Source: Inonotus obliquus (taxonomy: Eukaryota; Basidiomycota; Agaricomycetes; Hymenochaetales; Hymenochaetaceae). Taken from it: DNA of 64,000 bases. A program made the translations under genes and the position numbers. The notes beneath the pieces were generated by a model, which was given only the letters and a program-made list of their open reading frames with translations, was not told where the DNA came from and searched no databases. Positions 22,040-31,808 of the stretch are shown here, in pieces; the first letter of the stretch is position 1; each line of letters opens with the position of its first letter. The stretch is taken from NCBI GenBank assembly GCA_032164295.1, contig JAJHTX010000006.1, positions 2,294,001-2,358,000 of the forward strand, given 5' to 3'.

Positions 22040-23384
22040 TAAATGTGCGAGATCGCGTCCGGTACCGGAGGTACCGAGACGAGGGGTGTATGGTTTTAAG
22101 TGGGGGAGGGCTAATACGTGCCGGTACTTAACCAGTACGGTCACGGTACTTGTTGTCTATGAAAAGGGGGAGTTAATGGATGGGCCGGAAGTGAAGGGTA
22201 TGTGATTCTGGTATGAAAAGGACAGGTTAGAATGTGGAAAAACTTCGGTACAGGTCGGTATGGGAGAGAACGTAGCAAAACAAGAGTCTAATACCGTGGG
22301 AAAAACCTCGGTACAGGTCGGTACAGAAAGAAAGGGGTCGGTACCGTGGGAAAAATGTCGGTACAGGTCGGTACTTGAACGAACGGGTTCGGTATGTGCA
22401 GAAACGTTGTAAAACAAAAGCTCAGTACAGAAACGAAAGGTGGATGTGCAGAATACAAAGGATAACAAAATGTCGGTACCGTGGGAAAAACGTCGGTACA
22501 GGTCGGTACTGCAAGGAAACAGCTAGCACGGGGTGGTATAGCAAGAAACAGACTGGGGGAGGCTGGTGGCTGAGAGTGTTGACTGGACTGGGAAGGAAAC
22601 CTGAGCCCTCACACGGGAGGCTAACTCTGAAGGTTCACTTGAGCAGAACTGGGATGGAACTTGAGACGAAGCTGAGAGGAGACTAAGAAGGGGGTGAGGA
22701 AACCCGAGCCCTCACGCTAGAGGCTAGCTCCTAAGATTACCTGGAGAGCTACTACGTACAGGAGGAGATATTTATACTACTGTACCGTAGTTAGCTCATA
22801 AGTCCAAAAGGAGAAAGTAAAAAGGAAGATCAAAACAAAGAAAAATGTCATAAGAAGAATGATTACAGTAGAGCCATCAGGGGGACAACAAGAAAGGGTT
22901 AGGGAGGACAAGATACCAATGAAAACGTAGCATATAGTACTCCTGGATGAAAAGCCCTCAGGACAAGAGATTTGAACCCCTGCCAAACGATACCGACGCG
23001 TTCCTGGTGGTACCGGACCTGAAAACCTTAATGGATACTGACCCTGAGCTTCCCCAAAGAACCAGCATGCATACTCCAACCATCAGGAATGAATACCAGA
23101 GAGGGAGACGTCCGATCCATGTCATGAGAGCATGTTGAATTGTCAATTTGTCTCGGTACCGGGTTTCTCGGCACTCGGTACTCTCGGTATTCTCGGTACC
23201 GGGTTTCTTGGCGCTCGGTATCGGTACTCTCGGCGTTTGGTACTTCGAGAAATGTGACCGACAGTTTCTCTAGGTGTGCTGGTGAATACTGGAAGGTGTA
23301 GATGGGACTGTACCGTAGCATGGGGTAAGCGTAGAATGGGATACCGGGGTTGATACCGAGCTCAGCTGCACGTAGTTCTCTTCA
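22040..23384 (-). mobile_element. LTR-B copy 2, nested in LTR-A
   Basis: Plus-strand ends TAAATGTGCGAG and GTAGTTCTCTTCA, with exact 4-bp duplication GCGT (22036-22039 and 23385-23388). LTR-A copy 3 shows the uninterrupted site (GACGCGTACCGG at about 34474). Four copies of a roughly 34-bp block with GTGGGAAAAA and TCGGTACAGGTCGGTAC lie at 22230-22510. Confidence 0.9.
22958..23047 (-). ncRNA. tRNA-like segment in LTR-B copy 2 (type II tRNA shape, degenerate)
   Basis: 90 nt on the minus strand. The 5' TCAGGGT pairs with the 3' end TGTCCTGA over 7 bp. Next come a weak A-box area ending TTAAGG and a good T-arm (GGGGTTCAAATCTC) at the expected distance from the 3' end. The extra length would suit a Ser/Leu-like variable arm. 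No confident anticodon arm. It may be a tRNA relic captured by the LTR. Confidence 0.35.
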
Positions 23385-26093
23385 GCGTACCGGTCGATAT
23401 CGAGGGGCTAGAGCGATGCTCAGGGACGATCCCAGGGTACTGATTGGTACCGAACGGTAGAGTACCCCATTGCCAAGGTTGGGTTGTACCGACACATCAA
23501 CATCGGAGCACGCCGTCCGATCGACCGGTAGACGCCCAGACTGACGCCGCACGGATCATGATACCGGAACAAAGGTAAATCAGGATGACGTGCTTCTCCT
23601 ACGACAGGGACATCGCCAGGAGCGCCCATGCGGTAGCTTGAGACACGTCCTTAATTTAGCGCTGGTCGACGTCGGTATCGCCGCCCTACCTCGGTATCAC
23701 TCGTCGTGAGTTTTCATTGGGTTCTTGTCTCGTCCCACCCTATTCTTAGCTACCCCCTGATAAAACTTCTTATTCATTCATCATCTTATGTTTCCCCTGA
23801 TTGTAATTTTACATTCAATTCGACTTTATGTTCCATTTCTTGTACCGGATTACGGTACGATTCGACTTGTAAAAAACCCCCATTTGGTATCTTGTATGGC
23901 TACGGTATTATGGTATTTATAGCCTGCATGTTCTACTGTAGCAAACCAGCTAATCTGAGAGGAACTTCCAGAGTGAAGGTCCGGGTTTTGCTCATCTCGT
24001 TCAAGTCCCCGTTCGTTCGTCTCGTCTCGTAGTCTCCGGTACCGATACCGGTAGTCGTCGTTCTCGTCTTCGTCGCCCTCGTCTCTCGTCTCACGACCAG
24101 TCCCATCAGAAACGCTTCCTCAGCTCGCCTCCTCTACTGCTTTGTTCTCTCTACCGTAATACCGGACACCAGACGACTCGGTATCGACGGATTCGTCTCG
24201 GTATTGATCGTCTCCTGATACCTCTCCTCTTGAGCGGTCACCTATAGTCTCCCGTACTCATCAATCCAGCCAGGCCCTACTATTCTCTCTTGACGACTTG
24301 TCTGTGACTGTACGACTTAGTACCGCCACGTACCGGCCCTCCCAACGCATCTAAATCGTACCCCCCTCGTCCGGTATTTCTGATACCGGCCGCGTTCTCG
24401 CACATTCAACGGTTCCAACAAAGTACGAGGCTTCTGCAATTCGACAAGGCTAAGAACGCTGGTCCTGCATGCGTTCAGCCAGACTTCTACGCCGATACCG
24501 GACCGCCAATCCCTACGCTCGTCTTCCATCGCAGTACCGAACCACCAGACTTCGATACCGATGCTACCGATACAGTACCGTCCATCCATCCTGATACCGA
24601 TGCTTGATAGTCCGCGCCTCGATGGCCCATACCAGAGCTCGCAAGCTACGATCGGTCTGCCATACGTTGCTGCGGGGAGTTGAATCATTGTCGAAGCTCC
24701 AAGCCTGACGGTACACCCTTCTGAACCGCCATGCATCAATACCGACGATACCGTCATTGATACCGAGAGCCCACTCCGGTACCGAAGTTTGTGATGTGCG
24801 CTAGGTCGAGACCAAGCCCTCGGAGATCTACGTCGAAAGGAAGGTTGTGAAATGAATCAGGTCCGCCGTACGCTGCTTCGGTATCGGAGGAGACCATCGA
24901 TCCGACTCAGAGGGAAAGCCAAGCAATGCCCAGTCGAGTCAGGCGACACGTACCAATCGATATCGAAGCAATCTCAATGATACCCAGGGACGATCATCAG
25001 CGTACTGATTGGTACCGAGCAATAGTGTACTCCGTTGCCAAGGTTAGGTTGTACCGACATGTTAACATCAGAGCACACCGTCCGATCGATCGGTAGACGC
25101 CCAGACTGACGCCGCACGGATCATGATACCGGAACAAAGGTAAATCAGGACGACGTGCTTCTCCAGAGAAGGAGACAACAGGGCCGTCGCCAGGAGCGCC
25201 CATGCGGTAGCTCGAGACACGTCCTTATTTTAGCGCTGGTCGACGTCGGTACCGCCGCCCTACCTCGGTATCACTCGTCGTGAGTTTTCATTGGGTTCTT
25301 GTCTCGTCCCACCCTATTCTTAGCCATCCCCTGATAAAACTTCTTATTCATTCATCGTCTTACGTTTCTCCTGAAATTATTTTTACATTCATTTCGATCT
25401 TATGTTCCCCTTCTTGTACCGGATTGTGGTACGATTCGACTTGTAAAACTCCCTATTTGGTATCTTGAATGGCTACGGTATTATGGTATTTATAGCCCGC
25501 ATGTTCTACTGTAGCAAACCAGCTAATCTGAGAGGAACTTCCAGAGTGAAGGTCCAGGTTTTGCTCATCTCGTTCAAGCCCCCGTTCGTTCGTCTCGTCT
25601 CGTAGTCGCCGGTATCGATACCGGTAGTCGTCGATATCGTCTCTGTCGTCCTCGCCTCTCGTCTCACTACTAGTCATATCAGAGACATCCCCTCTGCTTG
25701 TCTTCTCTACTGTTTTGTCCTCTCTACCGTAATACCGGACAACAATCGACTCGGTATTGACAGATTCGACTCGGTATCGATCGTCTCCTGATACCTAGAG
25801 CTCCCTGTACTCATCAATCCAGCCAGGCCCTATTACCTCTCTTGACGACTTGTCTGTGACAGTACGACGTAGTACCGCCACGTACCGGCCCTCCCAACGC
25901 ACTTAAATCGTACCCCCCTCGTCCGGTACTTCTGATACCGGCCGCGTACTCGCACATTCATCGCGCGTTCTCCGCTTCTCGCTGTCGATCCTGATCGTCT
26001 CCGGTTAGTGAAATTAACCGGTCCCATCTGGGGTGGTTTCGATCGGCATTCCCTAATCGAATCAAAATTTCAGCACAATCCTTTCAGCAGTAT

Positions 26094-26475
26094 TGTTATG
26101 CGAAACGACGGGTTCGGGGGTACTCGAACGGAGTCGGGGTCTCTCACACCAGAACTTAGGGTACGCTGCCTCAAACGTCGAAGACTTGTACAGCGACGGA
26201 GACGATCACGCAGGCTAAGGGATGGTGGTGGTAAGAAGAATAGTGAGACGGGGTACAAATGAGTCAGACTATCTACTTATATACACACCAGACGTGGGAA
26301 GGTATTACTCTAAGAAGAATATTAGTAAGGGTGGGAATAGAATATTACGGAACGTTCCGGTAAAGCGTGACTAAGCAAGATGAATAATAAGAATGAGTAA
26401 GCATGAACGGAAAAAGGAATATGACCAATGAAGAATTAAGTAAGCGAAAGTAAAGGGAAAGTTCAAGTCCTAACA
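26094..26475 (-). repeat. 3' LTR of the chromovirus
   Basis: In the sense direction it starts TGTTAGGACTTGAAC and ends CGCATAACA. It is preceded by the polypurine tract on the right-hand side. Confidence 0.95.
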
Positions 26476-26490
26476 TTACCCCCCCTTTAA
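26476..26490 (-). promoter_or_regulatory. Polypurine tract
   Basis: Sense sequence AAAGGGGGGGTAA lies directly against the 3' LTR; it is the primer for plus-strand DNA synthesis in LTR retrotransposons. Confidence 0.85.
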
Positions 26491-26518
26491 GGCTTGATCG
26501 TCCCGATCAAGGTTGATT

Positions 26519-29500
26519 CTACGGCTTTCGTGGTGCTTTGGGATGTTTCTCGTAAAACTCCTCGATTACCTCCTCTGCGTTCGTCAGGTCTTCCTCAGGC
26601 TGCCACGTCGGGTCCTTGTATCCTTCCCATTTAACCAAGAATTGGAGCTTTTGCCGATGGATGCGCGAGTCCAGTATCTCTTCGACTTCATACTCTTCTT
26701 TATCATCGACAATCAGTGGAGGTTTAGGCGGCGGGTGTCTCTGAGACTCGAAAACTGGTTCGACTGCTGGTTTAAGTAACATCTCGTTGAATACCGGATG
26801 TATCTTCTTCCATGAACGGGGAAGTTTGAGGCGGTAGGCACTCGCTCCCACCTTTTCAATAACCTCGTATGGTCCAAACCACTTGTCCTCAAGTTTACTT
26901 GTCGGTCTGGCTGTCTTGATGTTGCGCCCGTCTAAGAAAACCTTATCGCCCCGCTTGTATTCCACTGATGCTCCTGCATGTCTGTCATGAAACCTCTTCA
27001 TGTCTTCCGCCGCTTGTTTGAGATTCTTTTGAGCTATCTCGTGTACTTCTTTGATGTGTTTAGCGAAATCTTCTGCGGAGAAGTTGGAAGATGATGTCAC
27101 AACGTCTGTGAAGCCGGTTGGATGCATGCCTGTGTTGACAAAGAACGGGGAGAGTTTGGTCGCTGAGTGTTCCCTATTGTTGTACGCGAATTCTGCAAGA
27201 GGAAGCCAGTCTACCCAATCCGATTGCCTGTGGTTGACGTATAGGCGGAGGTATTGTTCCAGTTCTTGATTGACTCGCTCCGTCTGTCCATCCGTTTGAG
27301 GGTGATACGCAGTCGAGGGATTTCCCTGAATGTGTAGTAACTTGTACAGTTCCTTCATCATTTTTGCCTCGAATTGCGTTCCTCGATCATGGATGATCTT
27401 TCGCGGTAACCCGTGAAGTCTGAAGACATGATCGCGATAGATCCTTGCCATCCCTTCTGAAGTTAACTTCGTAGTTGTTGGGATTGCATGCATCTGTTTA
27501 CTGAACCGATCAACTATAACGCAGATTGCATTATGTCCGCTCGACTCGGGTAGTTCACCTATCAGGTCCACCGTAACCATTTGCCAAGGCGCCTCAGGTA
27601 TCTCGTTTGGATGTAGGACCCGTCGTTTCGCTGTTCTGACTGCCTTTGTCCGTTGGCACTTGTCACATCCTCGCACGTAATTCCTGACGTCTGCAAACAT
27701 TGTTGGCCACCAGAAATCACGCCTGACCAGTTCCACCGTTTTTAACGAACCCGGATGCCCTGCCCACGGCGAGTCATGACAGACCTGAAAGACTTTGTCT
27801 CGCATCTCATCTGGCACAAAGATCCTTCCATCCTTCTGAAGAAGACCACCTTCCTCCGTTGCCCCCTTCGGTATCTTCTCCTTCTCCAAGCTTTCTTGCG
27901 CTTCCCTGATCTTATCTCGTAGTGCCGTCAGATCTCCAGTAAGGGCTCGAACTAGCCATTCATCCTTGATAAAGACGATGTCCTTGTTGTCTTCTTTGCC
28001 CTCATTGAACCCTGCCCGCCGTGATAGCAAATCAGCCTTTCCCATTGACGTCCCAGGCTTGTGTACCAGTACAAAGTCGAATTCCGCCAGTTCAGTTCTC
28101 CAGCGTGCTTGACGGTAGTTGAGCTTGTGCGCTTCCTTAAAATACATGAGGTTCAGGTGGTCTGACCAGACCTCGAAGCGGTGTTTAGCGCCCAAGAGAT
28201 ATTGTCGCCAGTCACGAAGTGCTTCGACAATTGCCAGCATCTCTTTGTCGTATATCTCGTAGTTCCTTTCAGCGTCGTTAAGTGCAGACGATCGATATGC
28301 TACTGGTTTCCATTTTCCATCCTCCTGTTGCTGTAGTAGGACTGCGCCTGTCGCATAGTTTGACGAATCGGCTTCTACTCGATATGGCTGATCATGGTTC
28401 GGTATCGCTAATACGGGCGGGCTACATAAGCGCTCCTTTAATCCTTCAAACGCCTCTTGTTGTTCCTTTCCCCATCTCCATTCAGCTTTACCGGTCAGAG
28501 ACGTCAGAGGTTTAACGATTTGACTATAGTCCTTGACAAAACGTCGTAACCAGTTCCCAAAACCCAGCACCTTCTGCAATTCTGTCACATTTCTCGGCAC
28601 TGGCCAGTCTCGAACTGCCTCACTCTTCTTCAGGTCCACCTTAAGCTCTCCTTGACCTATGACATGTCCTAGGTATTTGACTTGGTCCACCTTGAATTCA
28701 CACTTCTGCGGCTTCAGGAACAGGCGGTTATCGCGAAGTCTCTGGAATACCTCTCGTACTAGCTGGCGATGTTCGTCGATATGGGAGGAGAAGATGAGTA
28801 TGTCGTCGAGGTAAACGATGATCTTGCCCTCATGTATCAAATCTCTGAAGATGTCGTTCATGAATCCTTGGAAGGTAGCTGGGGCGTTAGTTAAACCGAA
28901 GAACATGACCGTTGGTTCGAACAACCCCAGGTTTGTCCTGAAAGCCGCTTTCCATTCATCCCCTTCTCTAATACGTATGTTGTAGTATCCCCAACGTACG
29001 TCTAGCTTGGTGAAGATCTTCGCATCCTTGACCTTGTCTACCAGTTCCTGAATGAGCGGGAGAGGGTATTTGTTCTTAACTGTTCCCTCGTTGAGCTTCC
29101 GGTAGTCTTGGATTGCTCGAAGTGAGCTGTCTTCCTTCTTGATGAAAAAGAAAGGCGACGCCATGGGTGACTTTGACTCTCGGATTCGTCCTGATGCCAA
29201 GTTCTCCTCGATAAAGCCTTTCAATACTTCCTGCTCCTTCGGGTTGAGGGGATAGACCTTGCAGTCGTTAGGTTTGAAGTCCGGTTTCAGATCGATTGCA
29301 TGATCCCAGACGCGATGTTCAGGAAGGTTCTCAAAGCTTTCTTCACTAAACACGTCTTCAAAATCATTGAGGTATATCGGCCAGTCTCGATTCGACTTGA
29401 TAGCACGATTATGCACTATTGTCGTTGCTTCAGGATTTGGATCTTGTCGGCAATCTGTAGGACATCGCGTGAACTCGATCTTCCCTGTAGTCCAGTCTAT

Positions 29501-30040
29501 CTCCGGGTTATGCTTCGTGAGCCAGTCATGTCCCAGGAAGACATCGCAGTGAGCCAGACGGGTGATAGCTAAACGGATGGTTTCAATGTGTTGTCCAAAA
29601 ACCATCTCCAACTCGACATAATGCGTCATCATTCCTCCTTCATTGAGAGTTCCGTCAGCATTAAACACCATCATAGGTCGTATGTAGCGAGTTCGGGGTA
29701 TATCGTGCTTGAGTACGAAGTCCACATCAATACACGATCCGGTACATCCAGAGTCAACCAGGGCTCGGGCCTTTTCCAAGAAGTCTCCTGTATATCTCGG
29801 TAGGTCGACAGTACAGAGGATCACTTGTATCTCCAACTGGCGCCCATTGGATCCTCGTATAAACCGTGGGTGCGCTCGGAAGTAAGCTTCTTCAAAGGCC
29901 TCAACATCATCCTCTGTAAGCCCCTCCTCTTCTCCTGTTGGTATCACGTCGGTCAAGATTTCGTAGTAAGGTGCAGCGTCATCGTGTTTCAAATCTCTAA
30001 GGTAGTATACAGACGATGAGTCATGGAATACGTGCGACAA
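26519..30040 (-). CDS. pol: Chromovirus pol: protease, RT, RNase H, integrase, chromodomain
   Basis: One uninterrupted frame of about 1170 residues. In order: aspartic protease (ALVDSGCTGSCID); reverse transcriptase with YLDDILIFS; RNase H (VEADSSNYATGAVLL); integrase zinc finger (HDSPWAGHPG...GCDKCQ) and catalytic core (VTVDLIGELP, IIHDRGTQFE, TDGQTERVNQELEQ); and a C-terminal chromodomain (YEVEEILDSRIHRQ...FLVKWEGY). The chromodomain makes it a chromovirus and should direct integration to marked chromatin. No ATG stands at the left end: the frame is open back across the gag stop in the -1 frame, so expression as a Gag-Pol fusion by frameshifting is likely. All catalytic motifs look intact. 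Confidence 0.95.
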   Translation of the reverse strand: MSHVFHDSSSVYYLRDLKHDDAAPYYEILTDVIPTGEEEGLTEDDVEAFEEAYFRAHPRFIRGSNGRQLEIQVILCTVDLPRYTGDFLEKARALVDSGCTGSCIDVDFVLKHDIPRTRYIRPMMVFNADGTLNEGGMMTHYVELEMVFGQHIETIRLAITRLAHCDVFLGHDWLTKHNPEIDWTTGKIEFTRCPTDCRQDPNPEATTIVHNRAIKSNRDWPIYLNDFEDVFSEESFENLPEHRVWDHAIDLKPDFKPNDCKVYPLNPKEQEVLKGFIEENLASGRIRESKSPMASPFFFIKKEDSSLRAIQDYRKLNEGTVKNKYPLPLIQELVDKVKDAKIFTKLDVRWGYYNIRIREGDEWKAAFRTNLGLFEPTVMFFGLTNAPATFQGFMNDIFRDLIHEGKIIVYLDDILIFSSHIDEHRQLVREVFQRLRDNRLFLKPQKCEFKVDQVKYLGHVIGQGELKVDLKKSEAVRDWPVPRNVTELQKVLGFGNWLRRFVKDYSQIVKPLTSLTGKAEWRWGKEQQEAFEGLKERLCSPPVLAIPNHDQPYRVEADSSNYATGAVLLQQQEDGKWKPVAYRSSALNDAERNYEIYDKEMLAIVEALRDWRQYLLGAKHRFEVWSDHLNLMYFKEAHKLNYRQARWRTELAEFDFVLVHKPGTSMGKADLLSRRAGFNEGKEDNKDIVFIKDEWLVRALTGDLTALRDKIREAQESLEKEKIPKGATEEGGLLQKDGRIFVPDEMRDKVFQVCHDSPWAGHPGSLKTVELVRRDFWWPTMFADVRNYVRGCDKCQRTKAVRTAKRRVLHPNEIPEAPWQMVTVDLIGELPESSGHNAICVIVDRFSKQMHAIPTTTKLTSEGMARIYRDHVFRLHGLPRKIIHDRGTQFEAKMMKELYKLLHIQGNPSTAYHPQTDGQTERVNQELEQYLRLYVNHRQSDWVDWLPLAEFAYNNREHSATKLSPFFVNTGMHPTGFTDVVTSSSNFSAEDFAKHIKEVHEIAQKNLKQAAEDMKRFHDRHAGASVEYKRGDKVFLDGRNIKTARPTSKLEDKWFGPYEVIEKVGASAYRLKLPRSWKKIHPVFNEMLLKPAVEPVFESQRHPPPKPPLIVDDKEEYEVEEILDSRIHRQKLQFLVKWEGYKDPTWQPEEDLTNAEEVIEEFYEKHPKAPRKP

Positions 30041-30078
30041 AACGAAATCTTGTGAAAGTCGACCAGTTGTCCCGACAA

Positions 30079-31233
30079 CTACTCCTGGTCCTTGACAAAA
30101 TCCTCCTCTCCCCTTTCTTCATCCATCAACCCCTCTACTTGTGTAGCTCGCAGCTCCTCGGGTCCTCCGTCGACCGCTTGGAAGTCACGTTCCTTCAGCT
30201 CTCCTAGTGCATCTGCAAAGGCCCTGCGAGTCTCCGGGTCCCATGCCCTAATCACCTCTCGTACTATCTGCCCCTTACTAGGACAACTAGCCATGAGATG
30301 CGACGGCGATCCACAGGTCCAGCATTTGTAACTTCTTCTGGCCCTGTCGATGTCCATTGGGATTCCGGCTCCTGGATGGACTCCTGCCCCTACTCCTTGA
30401 TGATCGCGCTGAGGGGGAGGTACCTGTGGCCGATGCTGCTGAGGTTGCGGAGCTTGCTGGACTTGAGGCGGGTTCTTGGTCTGTGTCTGGGTTGGCCAGT
30501 TTGTGCGTGGAGGGCCTGACCTTGTCGCCGTTACTTGACGAAGCTGTTGTTCGATTCTGTCCACGTCAATAGCCTTCGCCTTCCAGCCATCATAGGTGGT
30601 AGGGACGGTGGCTGAGCGCATGACTCCCTTGACGACCTCGAGGTTCAACGCCCACTTCAATCGGTCGATGAGGATGTCGTTGTGTAGTGCATCTGTAAGA
30701 CCAGCTGCCTGACGTCTGATGTCGAACTCGACGAAGAACTCGTCTGCGGTCTTCTTCCCTTGAGTTAGGCGTCGAAGTTCCGCCATCGCCTTCTCTTTCT
30801 TGTTTGGATCGTCAAATGACTTGTCTAGAGCCGTTTGAAAGGCTGCCCAGGTGTCCGGGATACCTGCCGCTTGGTTCGCATCTACGTAGTTCTGCGCCCA
30901 CGTTCCAGCAGCTCCGCCTTTCATGTAAGACAAGACAAAGAGTATCTTGCTCTTGCCTGTTGGGAACGACCTGGGGTCCGACTCAAAGCACAGGGTATAT
31001 TCGCGCTTGAAGTCCTTGTAGTCGCTGCCATTGAACTCGCTTGGTTCCTTCGCACGAGTCTTGGGGGATGGGGCGGGCGGTGCTGGCGGTTGTTGTACTT
31101 GTCCTAGAGCAGCCGCAAACATCTGCGCGAACTGCTGCATCTGAGTCTGATTGAACCCTTGCGCCATCAGTGGACTTGGTGCTCGGGGAGGAACTGGAGG
31201 TGGTATTGGTTGTTGTCCTTGTCCTCCAGACAT
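30079..31233 (-). CDS. gag: Chromovirus gag with zinc knuckle
   Basis: Capsid region (SEFNGSDYKDFKREYTL; LSYMKGGAAGTWAQNYVD) followed by a CCHC zinc knuckle, CWTCGSPSHLMASC, near the C-terminus. The first ATG in frame is at 31233 (384 residues); the frame stays open to about 31392 (TTG), so the true start is uncertain. It ends GAG-TAG at 30079, and pol begins in the -1 frame across this stop. Confidence 0.9.
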   Translation of the reverse strand: MSGGQGQQPIPPPVPPRAPSPLMAQGFNQTQMQQFAQMFAAALGQVQQPPAPPAPSPKTRAKEPSEFNGSDYKDFKREYTLCFESDPRSFPTGKSKILFVLSYMKGGAAGTWAQNYVDANQAAGIPDTWAAFQTALDKSFDDPNKKEKAMAELRRLTQGKKTADEFFVEFDIRRQAAGLTDALHNDILIDRLKWALNLEVVKGVMRSATVPTTYDGWKAKAIDVDRIEQQLRQVTATRSGPPRTNWPTQTQTKNPPQVQQAPQPQQHRPQVPPPQRDHQGVGAGVHPGAGIPMDIDRARRSYKCWTCGSPSHLMASCPSKGQIVREVIRAWDPETRRAFADALGELKERDFQAVDGGPEELRATQVEGLMDEERGEEDFVKDQE

Positions 31234-31796
31234 TCGTAGTACAGGAGTCTCTAGAGATGATACGTCTGAGTCGCTCCTTGACGTTGGAGTAGGGGACAGA
31301 GGCGACGTAGGCTGAGTCTGAACAAATAACTCGTCTACGTCTCTCTCCACGGCGTCTAGTATTAAAGCACGTCGGCGATGAGTTCTCAACAACGTTTAAC
31401 GACGAGGAGGGGGTACAGGTAAGGGATCTAGGCGCTGACGCAGGTTGTTCGGCAATCCGTCCGTAAGCCTTATGACAACGCGGAAGATCCAGGCAGGGAA
31501 AACAATAGAGAACCTCGGGGCACTATGAACGTGTGGGAACTCCTTGGTGTAGATGATGTTCCCTCGGCACCAGATGGTAACGATAAGCGCCACGGTGACT
31601 TTGGGTAAAGGGTTGTGACTGATCGGGAATACACGGAAACTTTAACAGTCTCCGGGCCGGTTGTTGTTGTCTCGGTAAAAACCGGGTTGGTGAAAACTCG
31701 TGTTCGTTGGGAGTTACTCAACGTCAACGGGAGACCACAGGAGGGAACAGCAAGGACTGGGAAACTCAGAGGTCGCTGAACGGTCCTGGTACGTAG

Positions 31797-31807
31797 GTCT
31801 CACTATT
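31797..31807 (-). promoter_or_regulatory. Self-primer binding site of the chromovirus
   Basis: The sense sequence one base inside the 5' LTR is AATAGTGAGAC. It is the exact complement of GTCTCACTATT, found in the LTR at 31964-31954, about 34 nt downstream of TATATAAG, where transcription should start. It does not begin with TGG as tRNA-primed sites do. This is the arrangement of the Tf1/sushi group, where the RNA 5' end primes its own reverse transcription. Confidence 0.75.
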
Positions 31808-31808
31808 A

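Larger units (their letters stand above)
21339..25960 (+). mobile_element. LTR-A composite: two LTR-A units fused head to tail
   Basis: Starts TAAAGGGTAATACC and ends CTCGCACATTCA, flanked by the 4-bp repeat TCGC (21335-21338 and 25961-25964). Unit A1 is 21339-24408 (1.72 kb once LTR-B is removed); unit A2 is 24409-25960 and lacks about 150 bp of its 5' end. A single outer duplication means a single insertion. The simplest reading is a retrotransposon whose internal region and the start of the 3' LTR were deleted. Rich in GGTACCG and GATACCGAT words; a TATTTATA-type box lies before each R-U5-like part. No coding. Confidence 0.7.
19859..26086 (-). mobile_element. LTR-U copy 2, carrying nested LTR-A and LTR-B
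   Basis: Plus-strand ends TGTTAGAAAACGC and AATCCTTTCA are separated by 6.2 kb, but the flanking 5-bp repeat GCAGT (19854-19858 and 26087-26091) shows one insertion. The excess length is the LTR-A composite at 21339-25960, which contains LTR-B. Without the nested DNA the copy is about 1.6 kb, like copies 1 and 4. Confidence 0.9.

Noticed and set aside
22777..23321. Several overlapping open frames in LTR-B copy 2
   Set aside because: The same frames in LTR-B copy 1 differ in ends and content and follow the GGTACC words; they look like low-complexity by-products.
31396..31593. Open frame just upstream of gag in the chromovirus
   Set aside because: Leader sequence between PBS and gag with no recognisable domain, closed by a TAA before the gag frame. 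Could be a gag N-terminus broken by a stop, but nothing supports that.
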